Source of the DNA: Nitrosopumilaceae archaeon
Lineage (GTDB): Archaea > Thermoproteota > Nitrososphaeria > Nitrososphaerales > Nitrosopumilaceae
Reading direction: 5' to 3'
DNA length: 49,675 nt
Assembly: GCA_030038445.1 (NCBI GenBank)
Contig: JASHOW010000039.1
Coordinates: forward strand, 1 to 49,675
Shown here: positions 1-8,269 of the stretch, piece after piece
Position numbering within the stretch: the stretch's first letter is position 1
How the letters are laid out: the number at the start of each line of letters is the position of its first letter
Notes under the pieces: generated by a model
The model's input: only the letters and a program-made list of their open reading frames with translations
What the model was told of the DNA's origin: nothing
Database searches by the model: none
Position numbers and translations under genes: made by a program

Positions 1-1
1 G

Positions 2-169
2 CTAATAAGAGCCACCATTCCCATTGCAGATGAGAATAGCAGGTTAGCACATGTCCTATTGCTTTCATTTGATGCTGATGCAGATAATTTTCATCAAATA
101 ATCACAAAAAAAGTGGTGCCTCTAGTTGCAAAGAACATGACTAGATTTCTCAAGGCTACCGAGAAATAA
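2..169 (+). CDS. C-terminal fragment of an unrecognised protein
   Basis: An open frame runs from the window edge to a TAA at 167-169 and encodes about 55 residues (LIRATIPIADENSRLAHVLL at its start, ending FLKATEK). The gene begins outside the window. The fragment reads as alternating strand and helix with no catalytic motif. I do not recognise the family; it somewhat resembles the C-terminal half of small thaumarchaeal sensor-like domains of unknown function, but that is only an impression. Confidence 0.6.
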   Translation, partial: LIRATIPIADENSRLAHVLLLSFDADADNFHQIITKKVVPLVAKNMTRFLKATEK

Positions 170-205
170 CATAAGATAATAATACCAAATGCTACACAAG
201 CATCG

Positions 206-1060
206 ATGCCTGTATCTGCTGATAGTCCCAAGGACATTCTAAATGCAGTACATAATGATACTAAATTACATGACAAGACACTGCATAAAGAATTTTACTC
301 ACTTGCGATAAAGGCGATTATAACAGTAGTAGGCACGTGGGCCTTTCTTCATATGTTTGAGATATTTGTTGCACCGTTAGTTGGAATCACGCATACCCAC
401 ATTCAGATTGCAGCTATCACGGCTACAGTGATCATAGCATTTGTAATAATTACAGCAACAAGACGTTTAGTAAAGAGGTTTGCAAGTAAAACACATCCAC
501 AGTTTTCTTCAAGCTTATCATTTTTTGTCATAATATTTATCTCTCTTATTGCAGCACTCTCAGTTCTATACCAGCTAAATGTCAACCCTCAAGAGATCCT
601 GGTCAGTGGAGGCGTGGCTGCAATCATACTAGGTATTGGTGTATCTACCATTGTAGGAAATATACTTTCAAGTGGGCTGATACTTACAACCTACCCAGCA
701 AAAATAGGAGATTCTATTAGTGTTGTGAGTGATAACGTCCGAGGAAAAATTGCAGAGATAGATTTGTTTTATACTACAGTACAGACAGATGAGGGTAAAG
801 AATACATTGTTCCAAATAATGCCATAATACAAGGCAACATTAGAATACTAAAAGATATCTCAATTTCAGAGCAGCTTCCTTATTCAGAAGGTGACCGCGT
901 GGAAATAACAAGCACTCTTGAAAAATACATTGGAACCATAATCAGAATCACGCCAAAATTCACGACAATATTAGATGACGAGAGAACCAAGGAGTACGTC
1001 TTGGCAAACAGTGTCATCTTGGATGGAAACTTTACAATAGTAAGACACAGAAAGGCATAG
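206..1060 (+). CDS. MscS-family small-conductance mechanosensitive channel
   Basis: This 284-residue membrane protein should open under membrane tension and release osmolytes. Hydrophobic segments lie near residues 31-60, 63-85 and 101-121, followed by the glycine/alanine-rich pore helix (about 131-165, containing GIGVSTIVGNILSSG). A beta-rich cytoplasmic domain follows, with the MscS-type stretch KIGDSISV and later YIVPNNAIIQGNI. It is close to the length of minimal MscS proteins (E. coli 286). The ATG at 206 lies about 26 bases after an AT-rich TATA-like stretch (172-185), which fits a leaderless start. The gene stands alone on this strand. The channel family is clear; which ions or osmolytes pass cannot be told. 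Confidence 0.88.
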   Translation: MPVSADSPKDILNAVHNDTKLHDKTLHKEFYSLAIKAIITVVGTWAFLHMFEIFVAPLVGITHTHIQIAAITATVIIAFVIITATRRLVKRFASKTHPQFSSSLSFFVIIFISLIAALSVLYQLNVNPQEILVSGGVAAIILGIGVSTIVGNILSSGLILTTYPAKIGDSISVVSDNVRGKIAEIDLFYTTVQTDEGKEYIVPNNAIIQGNIRILKDISISEQLPYSEGDRVEITSTLEKYIGTIIRITPKFTTILDDERTKEYVLANSVILDGNFTIVRHRKA

Positions 1061-1065
1061 AGACT

Positions 1066-1422
1066 TTAGCTGCCACCTGCGCCATTGACTGTTATTTGTG
1101 CCATGTCTCTGTGTTCAAGATACATCTGGATCCTAGAGTCAGAACAAAAAGGATAGTTCTGTTCCTGTCCCCTGTTTTGGTCACAGAATTTTGATACCTG
1201 CAACATTTCTTGATCACAGTCTGATGTCGGATTTGCCACGCAAGAGTCTATGTCGCTTGCAATTGTGCTTATTGTATCAGGAGACTGAGTGCTGGAAGTA
1301 AATGGCGAATCAACTTGATCTCCGGACTGTTGGTTAAAAAGTGGAAAGCCAATAAAGAGAAAGAAGAAGACAGATGATATAGCAAGGGCAATGCCTGTGA
1401 TAAGACCGTTTTTTCTATTCAT
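1066..1422 (-). CDS. Small single-pass membrane-anchored protein with four cysteines
   Basis: 118 residues. One N-terminal hydrophobic helix (about residues 8-29, LITGIALAISSVFFFLFIGF) acts as signal anchor. A Ser/Thr-rich linker follows, then a small domain with four cysteines (in DSCVANPTSDCDQ, KFCDQN and PFCSDS) that could form two disulfides outside the cell. A TTATAA box at about 1446-1452 lies 27 bases upstream of the ATG. It ends 5 bases from the convergent MscS gene. No family recognised; probably a lineage-specific surface protein. Confidence 0.65.
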   Translation of the reverse strand: MNRKNGLITGIALAISSVFFFLFIGFPLFNQQSGDQVDSPFTSSTQSPDTISTIASDIDSCVANPTSDCDQEMLQVSKFCDQNRGQEQNYPFCSDSRIQMYLEHRDMAQITVNGAGGS

Positions 1423-1577
1423 AAGGTCTGTTTTATTGACCCCAAATTATAACCAATGCGTAACTAAGTTCTATTAACCAAAGGTTTTCAAAAAGCACCT
1501 TTAATGACATCATATTACACGCTTTTTTATTGCAGCCAAGATGCATTGGCAAAATCTTCGTCAACACAATTCGTAAC

Positions 1578-1976
1578 TTAGGTTACTGTTATCTTCATGG
1601 TAAGAGGCTGCGACAAGGCGCTAGGATTGTTTATTGCAGACCACACGAAGATCTGCGCCGTATAATTTCCTGGCACAGTCGGTGTCCAAGACTGCGATGG
1701 ACTAAGGGACTGGCCAGCACTTAGGGTACCAGTAAGCCAGGAAAGCTGGACTACAACGCCATTTTGATCCATTACTTGTACAAGATAGGCAAATGGCTGA
1801 TCTGTATCAAGTCCATTTGTTACATCAGCTGCAAGCTGCACCTGTTTGTTTACGTGTACTGACCACACTCCATTTTGTATGCTGGCTGAAGCTTGACCCA
1901 GTTGTGCGTGTGCCAACGGTATGACTGACGGCAATACAACTCCCATCACTAGCAGAAGAACATACCACTTTTTCAC
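1578..1976 (-). CDS. Secreted beta-sandwich (Ig-like) protein
   Basis: 132 residues with a clear signal peptide (MKKWYVLLLVMGVVLPSV, probable cleavage after AHA near residue 24). The rest looks like a single immunoglobulin-like or CARDB-type domain: alternating strands, VQLAADVTNGLDTDQPFAYL, and a closing strand pattern PGNYTAQIFVWS. Such domains are common on thaumarchaeal surface proteins, but the partner is unknown. The start is GTG at 1976, about 30 bases after an A/T-rich box near 2000-2010. No enzymatic motif is present. Confidence 0.7.
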   Translation of the reverse strand: MKKWYVLLLVMGVVLPSVIPLAHAQLGQASASIQNGVWSVHVNKQVQLAADVTNGLDTDQPFAYLVQVMDQNGVVVQLSWLTGTLSAGQSLSPSQSWTPTVPGNYTAQIFVWSAINNPSALSQPLTMKITVT

Positions 1977-2236
1977 GGGATTATTTGCTTGTTTCCTATT
2001 TTTTAGGGTTTGTAATTTCTTTTAATCATTTCTTGGCTTGATTGAAAGGATTTCTGTGCCCTATAATTAATGCTAGAAATTTTTATTGGTAGAATTCAAC
2101 ACGGATGATTTTTCAATTACTTTTCAAGTCGTTTATTGCTATCTTCTGCAAATCTAATCCTAAATAGAGATAAAAGATCTTGCAACTATTTTCTGTTTTG
2201 ATGACAGTATTTCCATCTTTTCTTTACCAACGTACA

Positions 2237-3049
2237 CTATTTCACAACTGCTTTGAATCTCAGATCGTCCTTTAATCTGTTAAATGCCTGGTCCTTTATT
2301 GCCCATCCCTTTATTGTCTTTCCATAATATGAAATGGCTTGGGCAAGCAATTCCATAGCCTCTAGATCTTCGCCTAGCTCTACCTTGCTTCTTGCCTTTG
2401 AATAAATCACAGTACCATTTTTTGGATTATCTTTTAGAACGCTGTCAAATAATATAATGGCCTCTTGGTGTTTACCAAGCTCTGCAAGACTTGTTGCTTT
2501 GTAAAATAAGGCCTCAAAATTTTCTGGTTCCTTGTCAATTACCTTGTCAAAACACAACACTGCATCATCATGTTTTTTCTGTTTTCCGAGCACAAGACCC
2601 TTAAAATAAGTTGCAGATATGTTATCAGGTTCAACTGACAAGGCCTGATTAAAGCATCTCAAAGCTTCGTCATATTTCCCAACACCTATTTCTGCAATAC
2701 CTTTGTTGTAGATGACCGGTACATAATTTTGGTCTACTTTTAATGCCTTTTCATAGAAATTAAGGGCTCGCTCAAATTGCTGTTGTTCAGCATACAAGTT
2801 TCCCATGCTATTGAGGGCCAAGAGATGTTCCGAATCCTTTTCAAGTATTTTTTCAAAGCAAGTGATAGCATCCTTATGTTTCTTCATCTGGATAAGCGAT
2901 AATCCCTTATTGTATAGTGCATCTAGGTTCAAGGGATCTGTCTTTAGTGCCTTATCAAAAAATGATATAGCATGCTTATGTTTACCAAGTTTGGCATAGC
3001 TCTTACCTTCTGATACTATTCCAACAGATTCATTTTGATTTTGTGTCAA
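2237..3049 (-). CDS. Tetratricopeptide (TPR) repeat protein
   Basis: 270 residues made almost entirely of about seven 34-residue TPR units from residue 11 onward, each with the pattern A..(F/L)(Y/F)KG..L...KKH.DA...F.K.L. Examples are ALYNKGLSLIQMKKHKDAIT and VIYNKGIAEIGVGKYDEALR. TPR arrays are protein-interaction scaffolds; nothing here gives the partner or enzyme activity. There is no signal peptide or membrane segment, so it is cytoplasmic. The start codon appears to be TTG at 3049. Flanking intergenic stretches (1977-2236 and 3050-3253) hold no further gene that I can see. Confidence 0.85.
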   Translation of the reverse strand: MTQNQNESVGIVSEGKSYAKLGKHKHAISFFDKALKTDPLNLDALYNKGLSLIQMKKHKDAITCFEKILEKDSEHLLALNSMGNLYAEQQQFERALNFYEKALKVDQNYVPVIYNKGIAEIGVGKYDEALRCFNQALSVEPDNISATYFKGLVLGKQKKHDDAVLCFDKVIDKEPENFEALFYKATSLAELGKHQEAIILFDSVLKDNPKNGTVIYSKARSKVELGEDLEAMELLAQAISYYGKTIKGWAIKDQAFNRLKDDLRFKAVVK

Positions 3050-3253
3050 TTCTATATCTGTCTGTAGTTATTATCGACACGTTTGATGATTTAAGCTTAC
3101 ACCTGTGCCATTTTAAATGAGCTAATTAAAATCTGTTTTAACATTTTTAAAAAATATTTTTCTTTTCAATATACTATCATAATCTAATGTTTTCAGTGTT
3201 GGCATCAATCCTCGCATATTTTATACCTTGAAAATTCTCAGTAAAACTATAAT

Positions 3254-4531
3254 TTAATTAGACACAGTTTCTGGGAATGCCTTCTTGATATATCTTGATA
3301 GCAAAGGATATTGAATGATCAGAGACGAAAGGACTACTCCGAATGCCATAGGCTCCAATATATCTTTGAAGTTGCTTTGTGGAAGTGTAGCCACAAGAGC
3401 AACGGATAGGGCTCCCCGCATACCGCCTATCATCACCACGTGTCTCCAGGCATTTGGCCATTTTTCATGTGTAAATCTGTGAGTTGCAGCAAGTATAGGG
3501 TAGGTAGATGCGGCTCGTGCAGCCAAGACTGCACCAAATGCCATTGCAATCAACGGCAAATTCTTTTCCATGTTGAGAATATCCATGCTCAGTCCAAGAT
3601 ATAGAAAAGCCACCGAGTTTGCAAAAAATGCAATCATCTCCCAAAAGTGTGCACTGTATAGCTGTGCCTTTTCACTCATTATGCCCTTTCCTTTCATGAC
3701 AAGATTTCCAAAATATAATCCAGATGCAGCTGCTGCAACAAGACCAGAGAGCTGTAATGCGTTTGCAACAACAACAGAGCCAAACAAGACAGCAACAGAA
3801 AGTGCAGTCTCAGGTAGGGGTTCATTCATCAGTTTCATGAGGAATCTTGCCGCTACTGCAAAGCCAAGTCCAACCGCTATTCCTCCAAAGAATACTATGG
3901 CAAAATGGCCCGTCTGTGCGAGAATATCGACGTTTATCTGGCTGATTGTATCTGATGATTCTAACGTAGAACCTTGGGCAAGAGCTAGCGCTACAATGGA
4001 AGAAAAGATGACAAGGCCGGTAGCATCGTTGAAGCTGGCCTCGGATTCCATGAGCATTGTCAACGCTGCAGGAACTTTGATTTTTTTGAATATTTGAATT
4101 ACAATTGCCGCATCTGTAGGTGCAATCAGTGCTGCAAAGGCAAAGGCAACAATAATTGGAAGTCCGGCAACATACGATAACAAGAATCCACCCACCAGTG
4201 TAGCAAGAACTACTCCGAGAGTGGCAAGCAGTAATGATGAGATTCGCACTGTTTTGAATTGTTCCCTGTCTATCTTCATCATGGCCTCAAAGATTAGTGG
4301 GGGTACGATAAAATATAGAATCAATTTTGGATCAACAAGAAACCTAGATTTTTCAATTGGACCAAATCCTGATACGTGTACAAAAGATACCGCGATTCCT
4401 ATTCCTACCAGAATCATGGTATACGGTACTTTTGTTTTAGTAGCAAATAGCGAGGCAAGAAATATCATGCCAAGAAATATTGGAATAATCCATTCTGTCC
4501 TAAGCAAAGAAGTTATGCTTATGTCAGTCAT
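3254..4531 (-). CDS. CPA1-type Na+(K+)/H+ antiporter (NhaP-like)
   Basis: 425 residues with about 12 hydrophobic segments and no large soluble tail. It should exchange cytoplasmic Na+ or K+ for H+, serving pH and salt homeostasis. The family fingerprints are APTDAAIV (residues about 136-143) and SEASFNDATGLV (about 162-173); the latter holds the ND of the ion-binding unwound helix that marks electroneutral CPA1 members. The ATG at 4531 lies about 27 bases after a TTATAATTT box (4552-4560). Ion preference cannot be read from sequence. Confidence 0.9.
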   Translation of the reverse strand: MTDISITSLLRTEWIIPIFLGMIFLASLFATKTKVPYTMILVGIGIAVSFVHVSGFGPIEKSRFLVDPKLILYFIVPPLIFEAMMKIDREQFKTVRISSLLLATLGVVLATLVGGFLLSYVAGLPIIVAFAFAALIAPTDAAIVIQIFKKIKVPAALTMLMESEASFNDATGLVIFSSIVALALAQGSTLESSDTISQINVDILAQTGHFAIVFFGGIAVGLGFAVAARFLMKLMNEPLPETALSVAVLFGSVVVANALQLSGLVAAAASGLYFGNLVMKGKGIMSEKAQLYSAHFWEMIAFFANSVAFLYLGLSMDILNMEKNLPLIAMAFGAVLAARAASTYPILAATHRFTHEKWPNAWRHVVMIGGMRGALSVALVATLPQSNFKDILEPMAFGVVLSSLIIQYPLLSRYIKKAFPETVSN

Positions 4532-4586
4532 TCCTTACTTTCATGGTATCAAATTATAAAAACAGTTCCAAAATATTGTAAGATAT

Positions 4587-4799
4587 TCACTGCTTTTTGG
4601 TCTTTTGAATCCCCGAGTTGTCTTTTCTCATCTGTTTGAATCCTAAGAAAACCCCAAGTGTTATATTTATTATTCCTAGTGCAGCAAGAGGAAAACTTGG
4701 ATTTTTGAAATAGAAGATTCCCATGGAAAGTCCCCAAACACCAGCTAGTAGAAACATTATGGATATGGCCTTTAGTTTTTTTTGGGACGGATTTGCCAT
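4587..4799 (-). CDS. Small two-helix membrane protein
   Basis: 70 residues with two hydrophobic helices (about 13-31 and 36-53, LAALGIINITLGVFLGF) joined by a short turn and flanked by lysine-rich ends. A TTTAATAA box (4822-4829) lies about 27 bases ahead of the ATG, so it has its own promoter. No family recognised. It lies just upstream of the antiporter on the same strand, but the antiporter also has its own TATA box, so there is no firm reason to link them. Confidence 0.6.
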   Translation of the reverse strand: MANPSQKKLKAISIMFLLAGVWGLSMGIFYFKNPSFPLAALGIINITLGVFLGFKQMRKDNSGIQKTKKQ

Positions 4800-4853
4800 T
4801 AGCGTTTGCTGATTTTATGGCATTATTAAATATTGATAACTTGTCAAAAAGAA

Positions 4854-7346
4854 TTATTGTCCAAATTCTTTTCTTACGTTTTCAAGAAACTTGGTATGGA
4901 TTCTAATTCTTTCAAGGCTCTGAGCAAGTTTCATCTCTGTTCCTGGAACATGGTTTCTTGCAAAAAAGCTGCGAACTTCTTTTTCGCGCTGCATGTCAGC
5001 CATGACAGACACACTTCCAATTATTCTGTTAAGTAGTGGGTTGCCTACACCAAATTTCTTGACTAGTATTTTCCAGTTCTTTCTTATCCAAGGCCACACC
5101 AATTCTTTTCCATGTGGATTTGCCACAATCCTTGCAACAGGCACAAAGAGATTCTGTGTTCGGACATCTTTTGAAAGTGTAAAGGTCAGAGTCTTGGCAA
5201 GCAATTTCTCTTCTTTAAAGTTTGAGAGCGAACCAAGAAATCTTACCTTTTCTTCTTGTGTTGATGCCTTGTGATACAAGCCGATCATTTGGCGATATGT
5301 TTTGGAGTCTCCATCCCATGCAACAGCAGAATATATCGCGTTTCGTAGATCAGGATTTAGTGAGCCTGATTTAAGAAGACCTGTAAACCTTGACTTGGCT
5401 TCTTTTATTATGTCTTGATCGTCAAGCTTTGCAAGTGAGCTTATCAGAATGCTTCTTAATAGTGCATGTGTAGGTTTTTCTCCCTTGACTGGATCCCACC
5501 CTATTCTTTGAAATATTATGCTCATAAAGTATTGATTAAATTCCCTTATCTCATCCCAAAACTCTTCGCCTGAGAGCATCACATACAAGAAGTTTAGAAA
5601 CCCAACTATATCTGACAATACGACATAATCATCCTCATTTTCATAGTGGCTCACAAAGTCCAGATAATACTTGAGTGGATACTGGTTTGAGAGCACTAGC
5701 GCGGTCAGGTCATGATGGATGCTCCAGCGGTCAAGGTTTGATATCTTCTTTTCCTCTATCAATACACCTAGTTTTTCTAATGATTCTGTATCATATTTTG
5801 TCCTGTAGAATCCCTTTTGGCCATCATTTACCTTAAACCATTTATTTGAATGTGAAATAACAATAGTGGAACTCTTCATCATCTTTGTGATCACTTTATC
5901 TTCTGTTCTAATAGAGATCGGTATTATCCACTTTCCAGGAAAAGCCTTGTTAGTATTTTCAAGTGAAAATCTCTTTTGAGATAATTTTATTTTAGAGCCA
6001 ACTTTTGCCGCTTCAATTATAGGATAACCAATCTGTCTTACCCAGGTATTCATCATGCGACGCACTGGCTTTCCTGAGGCTGCGCCCAGTGAGTTCCAGA
6101 GATCGTCGGTTGTCGCATTTGAATATTCATGTTTTTTAAGATAGCCGTGCATTCCGTTTCTGAAATTTTCTTGGCCTATGAAATTCTCTAACATCATAAG
6201 TACGCTTCCACCTTTGTTGTAGCTTATCTCATCAAATATTTGCCTGACCTCTGCTGGGCTCTTTACATCAATGTCAATTGGATGGGATGACTTTAGTGAG
6301 TCAAGACTGAGGCCTCCTGTCATCTCTGAAATCAGAAATTGATCCCAGAAATCCCATTGAGGATAAATCTTGTCTACTGCTTTTGTTGCCATGAAAGTTG
6401 CAAAACTTTCGTTAAGCCACAGATCATTCCACCACCTCATTGTAACAAGGTTACCAAACCATTGGTGTGCAAGCTCATGTGCCACCACTTCAGCTATATG
6501 TTGCAATGTATCAGTAGATGATGTTCTTGAATCGTATAGCAATACTGTTTCCCTAAAGGTGATTGCACCCCAATTTTCCATTGCTCCTGACGCAAAATCC
6601 GGGATTGCTATCATGTCAAGCTTTGGTAGTGGATATTGTATCTTGAAATAATTTTGAAAGTACGATAGAAATTGTTTTGTAAATACGAGCGCCATCTTGC
6701 CTTGTAATTTTTTTCCTTTAGTGGTAACAATTCTTATAATGGTTTTTCCCAGTTTGCCTTGAAGAAATTCAAACTCACCAACCCCCAGATATAGAAGATA
6801 TGTTGACATTACTGGAGTTCTGTCAAATCTAAATATCGTCTTCTTGCCAATCCTCTTGCTTGATACAACAGGCATGTTTGAGATTGCAGTTAGACCATTG
6901 TCCACTATTAGTGAAACATCAAATGTTGCCTTGGCTTCTGGCTCGTCCCAGCATGGAAATGCACGCCTTGCGTCTGCTGCCTCAAACTGGGTGGTTGCAA
7001 GATGTTTTTCCTTTCCGTTGTGTTCGTATTTGCTTCTGTAAAAGCCAACTAGTTTATCATTTAGTGTTCCTACAAAATTAATCAAAAGTATTGCTTTACC
7101 GGATATTTCTTGCGGAAAACTTAGAACAAGTTTCTCATTTTTCTCGTCAAGCGTTGCTTTTGCCTTTAGATTTTTTTCATTCCAGATTATTGTACAGTCA
7201 TTTATCTCAAGTTCTGCCGAATGTAGTACAAGACGTCTGGTTGGCCTTAATATTTTGATGTGAATTTTTTCTTTTCCTCGAAACTTGAATTTGTCAAAGT
7301 CTGGTTCAAATTCTAGATCATAATTAATCGGACAAGCTGTCTTCAC
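4854..7346 (-). CDS. M1-family zinc aminopeptidase
   Basis: About 830 residues; it removes N-terminal amino acids from peptides, probably downstream of the proteasome (role as in the tricorn-interacting factors F2/F3 and aminopeptidase N). The substrate-binding motif GAMENWGAITF lies near residue 253 and the zinc site HELAHQWFGN near residue 288, with the second glutamate in WLNESFA. An ERAP1-like helical domain fills the C-terminal 380 residues. An ATG at 7397 would add 17 non-conserved residues and overlap the next gene. I prefer the GTG at 7346 because a TATATTA box (7370-7376) lies 24-30 bases upstream and the protein then begins directly at the family's beta-domain (KTACPINYDLEFEPDFDKF). 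No signal peptide, so cytoplasmic. Confidence 0.92.
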   Translation of the reverse strand: MKTACPINYDLEFEPDFDKFKFRGKEKIHIKILRPTRRLVLHSAELEINDCTIIWNEKNLKAKATLDEKNEKLVLSFPQEISGKAILLINFVGTLNDKLVGFYRSKYEHNGKEKHLATTQFEAADARRAFPCWDEPEAKATFDVSLIVDNGLTAISNMPVVSSKRIGKKTIFRFDRTPVMSTYLLYLGVGEFEFLQGKLGKTIIRIVTTKGKKLQGKMALVFTKQFLSYFQNYFKIQYPLPKLDMIAIPDFASGAMENWGAITFRETVLLYDSRTSSTDTLQHIAEVVAHELAHQWFGNLVTMRWWNDLWLNESFATFMATKAVDKIYPQWDFWDQFLISEMTGGLSLDSLKSSHPIDIDVKSPAEVRQIFDEISYNKGGSVLMMLENFIGQENFRNGMHGYLKKHEYSNATTDDLWNSLGAASGKPVRRMMNTWVRQIGYPIIEAAKVGSKIKLSQKRFSLENTNKAFPGKWIIPISIRTEDKVITKMMKSSTIVISHSNKWFKVNDGQKGFYRTKYDTESLEKLGVLIEEKKISNLDRWSIHHDLTALVLSNQYPLKYYLDFVSHYENEDDYVVLSDIVGFLNFLYVMLSGEEFWDEIREFNQYFMSIIFQRIGWDPVKGEKPTHALLRSILISSLAKLDDQDIIKEAKSRFTGLLKSGSLNPDLRNAIYSAVAWDGDSKTYRQMIGLYHKASTQEEKVRFLGSLSNFKEEKLLAKTLTFTLSKDVRTQNLFVPVARIVANPHGKELVWPWIRKNWKILVKKFGVGNPLLNRIIGSVSVMADMQREKEVRSFFARNHVPGTEMKLAQSLERIRIHTKFLENVRKEFGQ

Positions 7347-7383
7347 AAGATTTTGTTCTAGTAGACAAGTAATATACCTTGAC

Positions 7384-7878
7384 TTAATGCAGAACATGTA
7401 ACAGCCAGTGCAAAAAGTGAGCGCTAAAGAATACTATTGCAATAGATTTTACGGCCTTGCCGGTTGTCATTGCAATGGAATATTTTATGATGTTATATTT
7501 TTTTGTCCCAGCAATGATTGACACAATATCCCCAATTATTGGAATCCAAGGAGACAGGAAAATTACTGTGCTCCACCCATATTTGGTCATGATACTCACA
7601 CTTTTTTGTTCATATTTTGGAGCGGATTTTCGAAACTTTCCTATCAGTCTGCCGTTATATCCCAGATAATATGCAATGTAGCCCCCGATTATAGAGCCAA
7701 TCGTTAAAACCAAAAAAACATCAATTGGCTTTACACCACCCAAGAGCAAGGTGGAGGTTGTAACCTCTGTTGGTATTGGAATAAATGAAGAAAACACCCC
7801 ATTGAAAAAAAGACCAATCAGACCATATTTTATGAACAGCGCATCACTGAATATTTCATGAATGACGTTGCCTATCAT
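7384..7878 (-). CDS. DedA/VTT-family membrane protein (YqaA-like)
   Basis: 164 residues with about four hydrophobic segments and the SNARE-associated/VTT pattern: F(S)SFIPIPTEVTTSTLLLGG near residues 28-48, GSIIGGYIAYYLGYNGR near 61-77, and the proline-containing FLSPWIPIIGDIVSIIAG near 106-124. DedA/VTT proteins are linked to lipid scrambling and envelope homeostasis; substrate here is unknown. It follows the small gene at 7894 by 15 bases and probably shares its promoter. Confidence 0.82.
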   Translation of the reverse strand: MIGNVIHEIFSDALFIKYGLIGLFFNGVFSSFIPIPTEVTTSTLLLGGVKPIDVFLVLTIGSIIGGYIAYYLGYNGRLIGKFRKSAPKYEQKSVSIMTKYGWSTVIFLSPWIPIIGDIVSIIAGTKKYNIIKYSIAMTTGKAVKSIAIVFFSAHFLHWLLHVLH

Positions 7879-7893
7879 CGCCTGACCTTTCCT

Positions 7894-8121
7894 CTAGCTT
7901 GTTTTAAATGAATTGCCATGTTTTTCATTGTGATCATAAATTGCAACAGATATTTTTTTGAGAAGTTTTTTCTTTGATTTTTCTGCCTTTGCGTCGTGGC
8001 TGTAGTCTTTTTGTTCCAAAAGAGAATGTAGACGCTCAAGTTCAGTTCTTGAAAGTGCGCGTATTCCTTGGTTCATAACTACATCCAAAAGATTTAGGCG
8101 TTCTAGATCTTCACTTGACAT
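7894..8121 (-). CDS. Small charged helical protein
   Basis: 75 residues, highly charged and predicted helical (SSEDLERLNLLDVVMNQGI, then LSRTELERLHSLLEQKDY, then a lysine-rich stretch). It resembles small cytosolic proteins of unknown function found in thaumarchaea. A TATTAAA-like box at about 8141-8148 precedes the ATG at 8121. It is first in a probable two-gene unit with the DedA-like gene. The 25-base palindrome at 8156-8180 sits directly upstream of its promoter. Confidence 0.6.
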   Translation of the reverse strand: MSSEDLERLNLLDVVMNQGIRALSRTELERLHSLLEQKDYSHDAKAEKSKKKLLKKISVAIYDHNEKHGNSFKTS

Positions 8122-8155
8122 ACAAAATATTTACGTTCACGTTTAATATTTGTCT

Positions 8156-8180
8156 TATAGAACATTATTCATGTTCTATA
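8156..8180. promoter_or_regulatory. Perfect inverted repeat between divergent promoters (operator candidate)
   Basis: TATAGAACAT (8156-8165), five-base spacer, ATGTTCTATA (8171-8180). The two 10-base arms match perfectly. It lies between the promoter of the leftward 75-residue protein gene and the promoter of the rightward beta-propeller gene, where a dimeric regulator could control both. There is no T-run after either arm, so a terminator is unlikely. Confidence 0.6.
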
Positions 8181-8269
8181 AAGGTCAGCTTGTTTTACAT
8201 GTGTCATATCAAGACAAAAGACACTAGGCTTCGTATAAGATATAACAAGGTAAAAACAGCCACTTTTCT

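Noticed and set aside
1530-1724. 64-residue plus-strand frame
   Set aside because: Lies antisense to the secreted Ig-like gene, has no hydrophobic or family pattern and no promoter.
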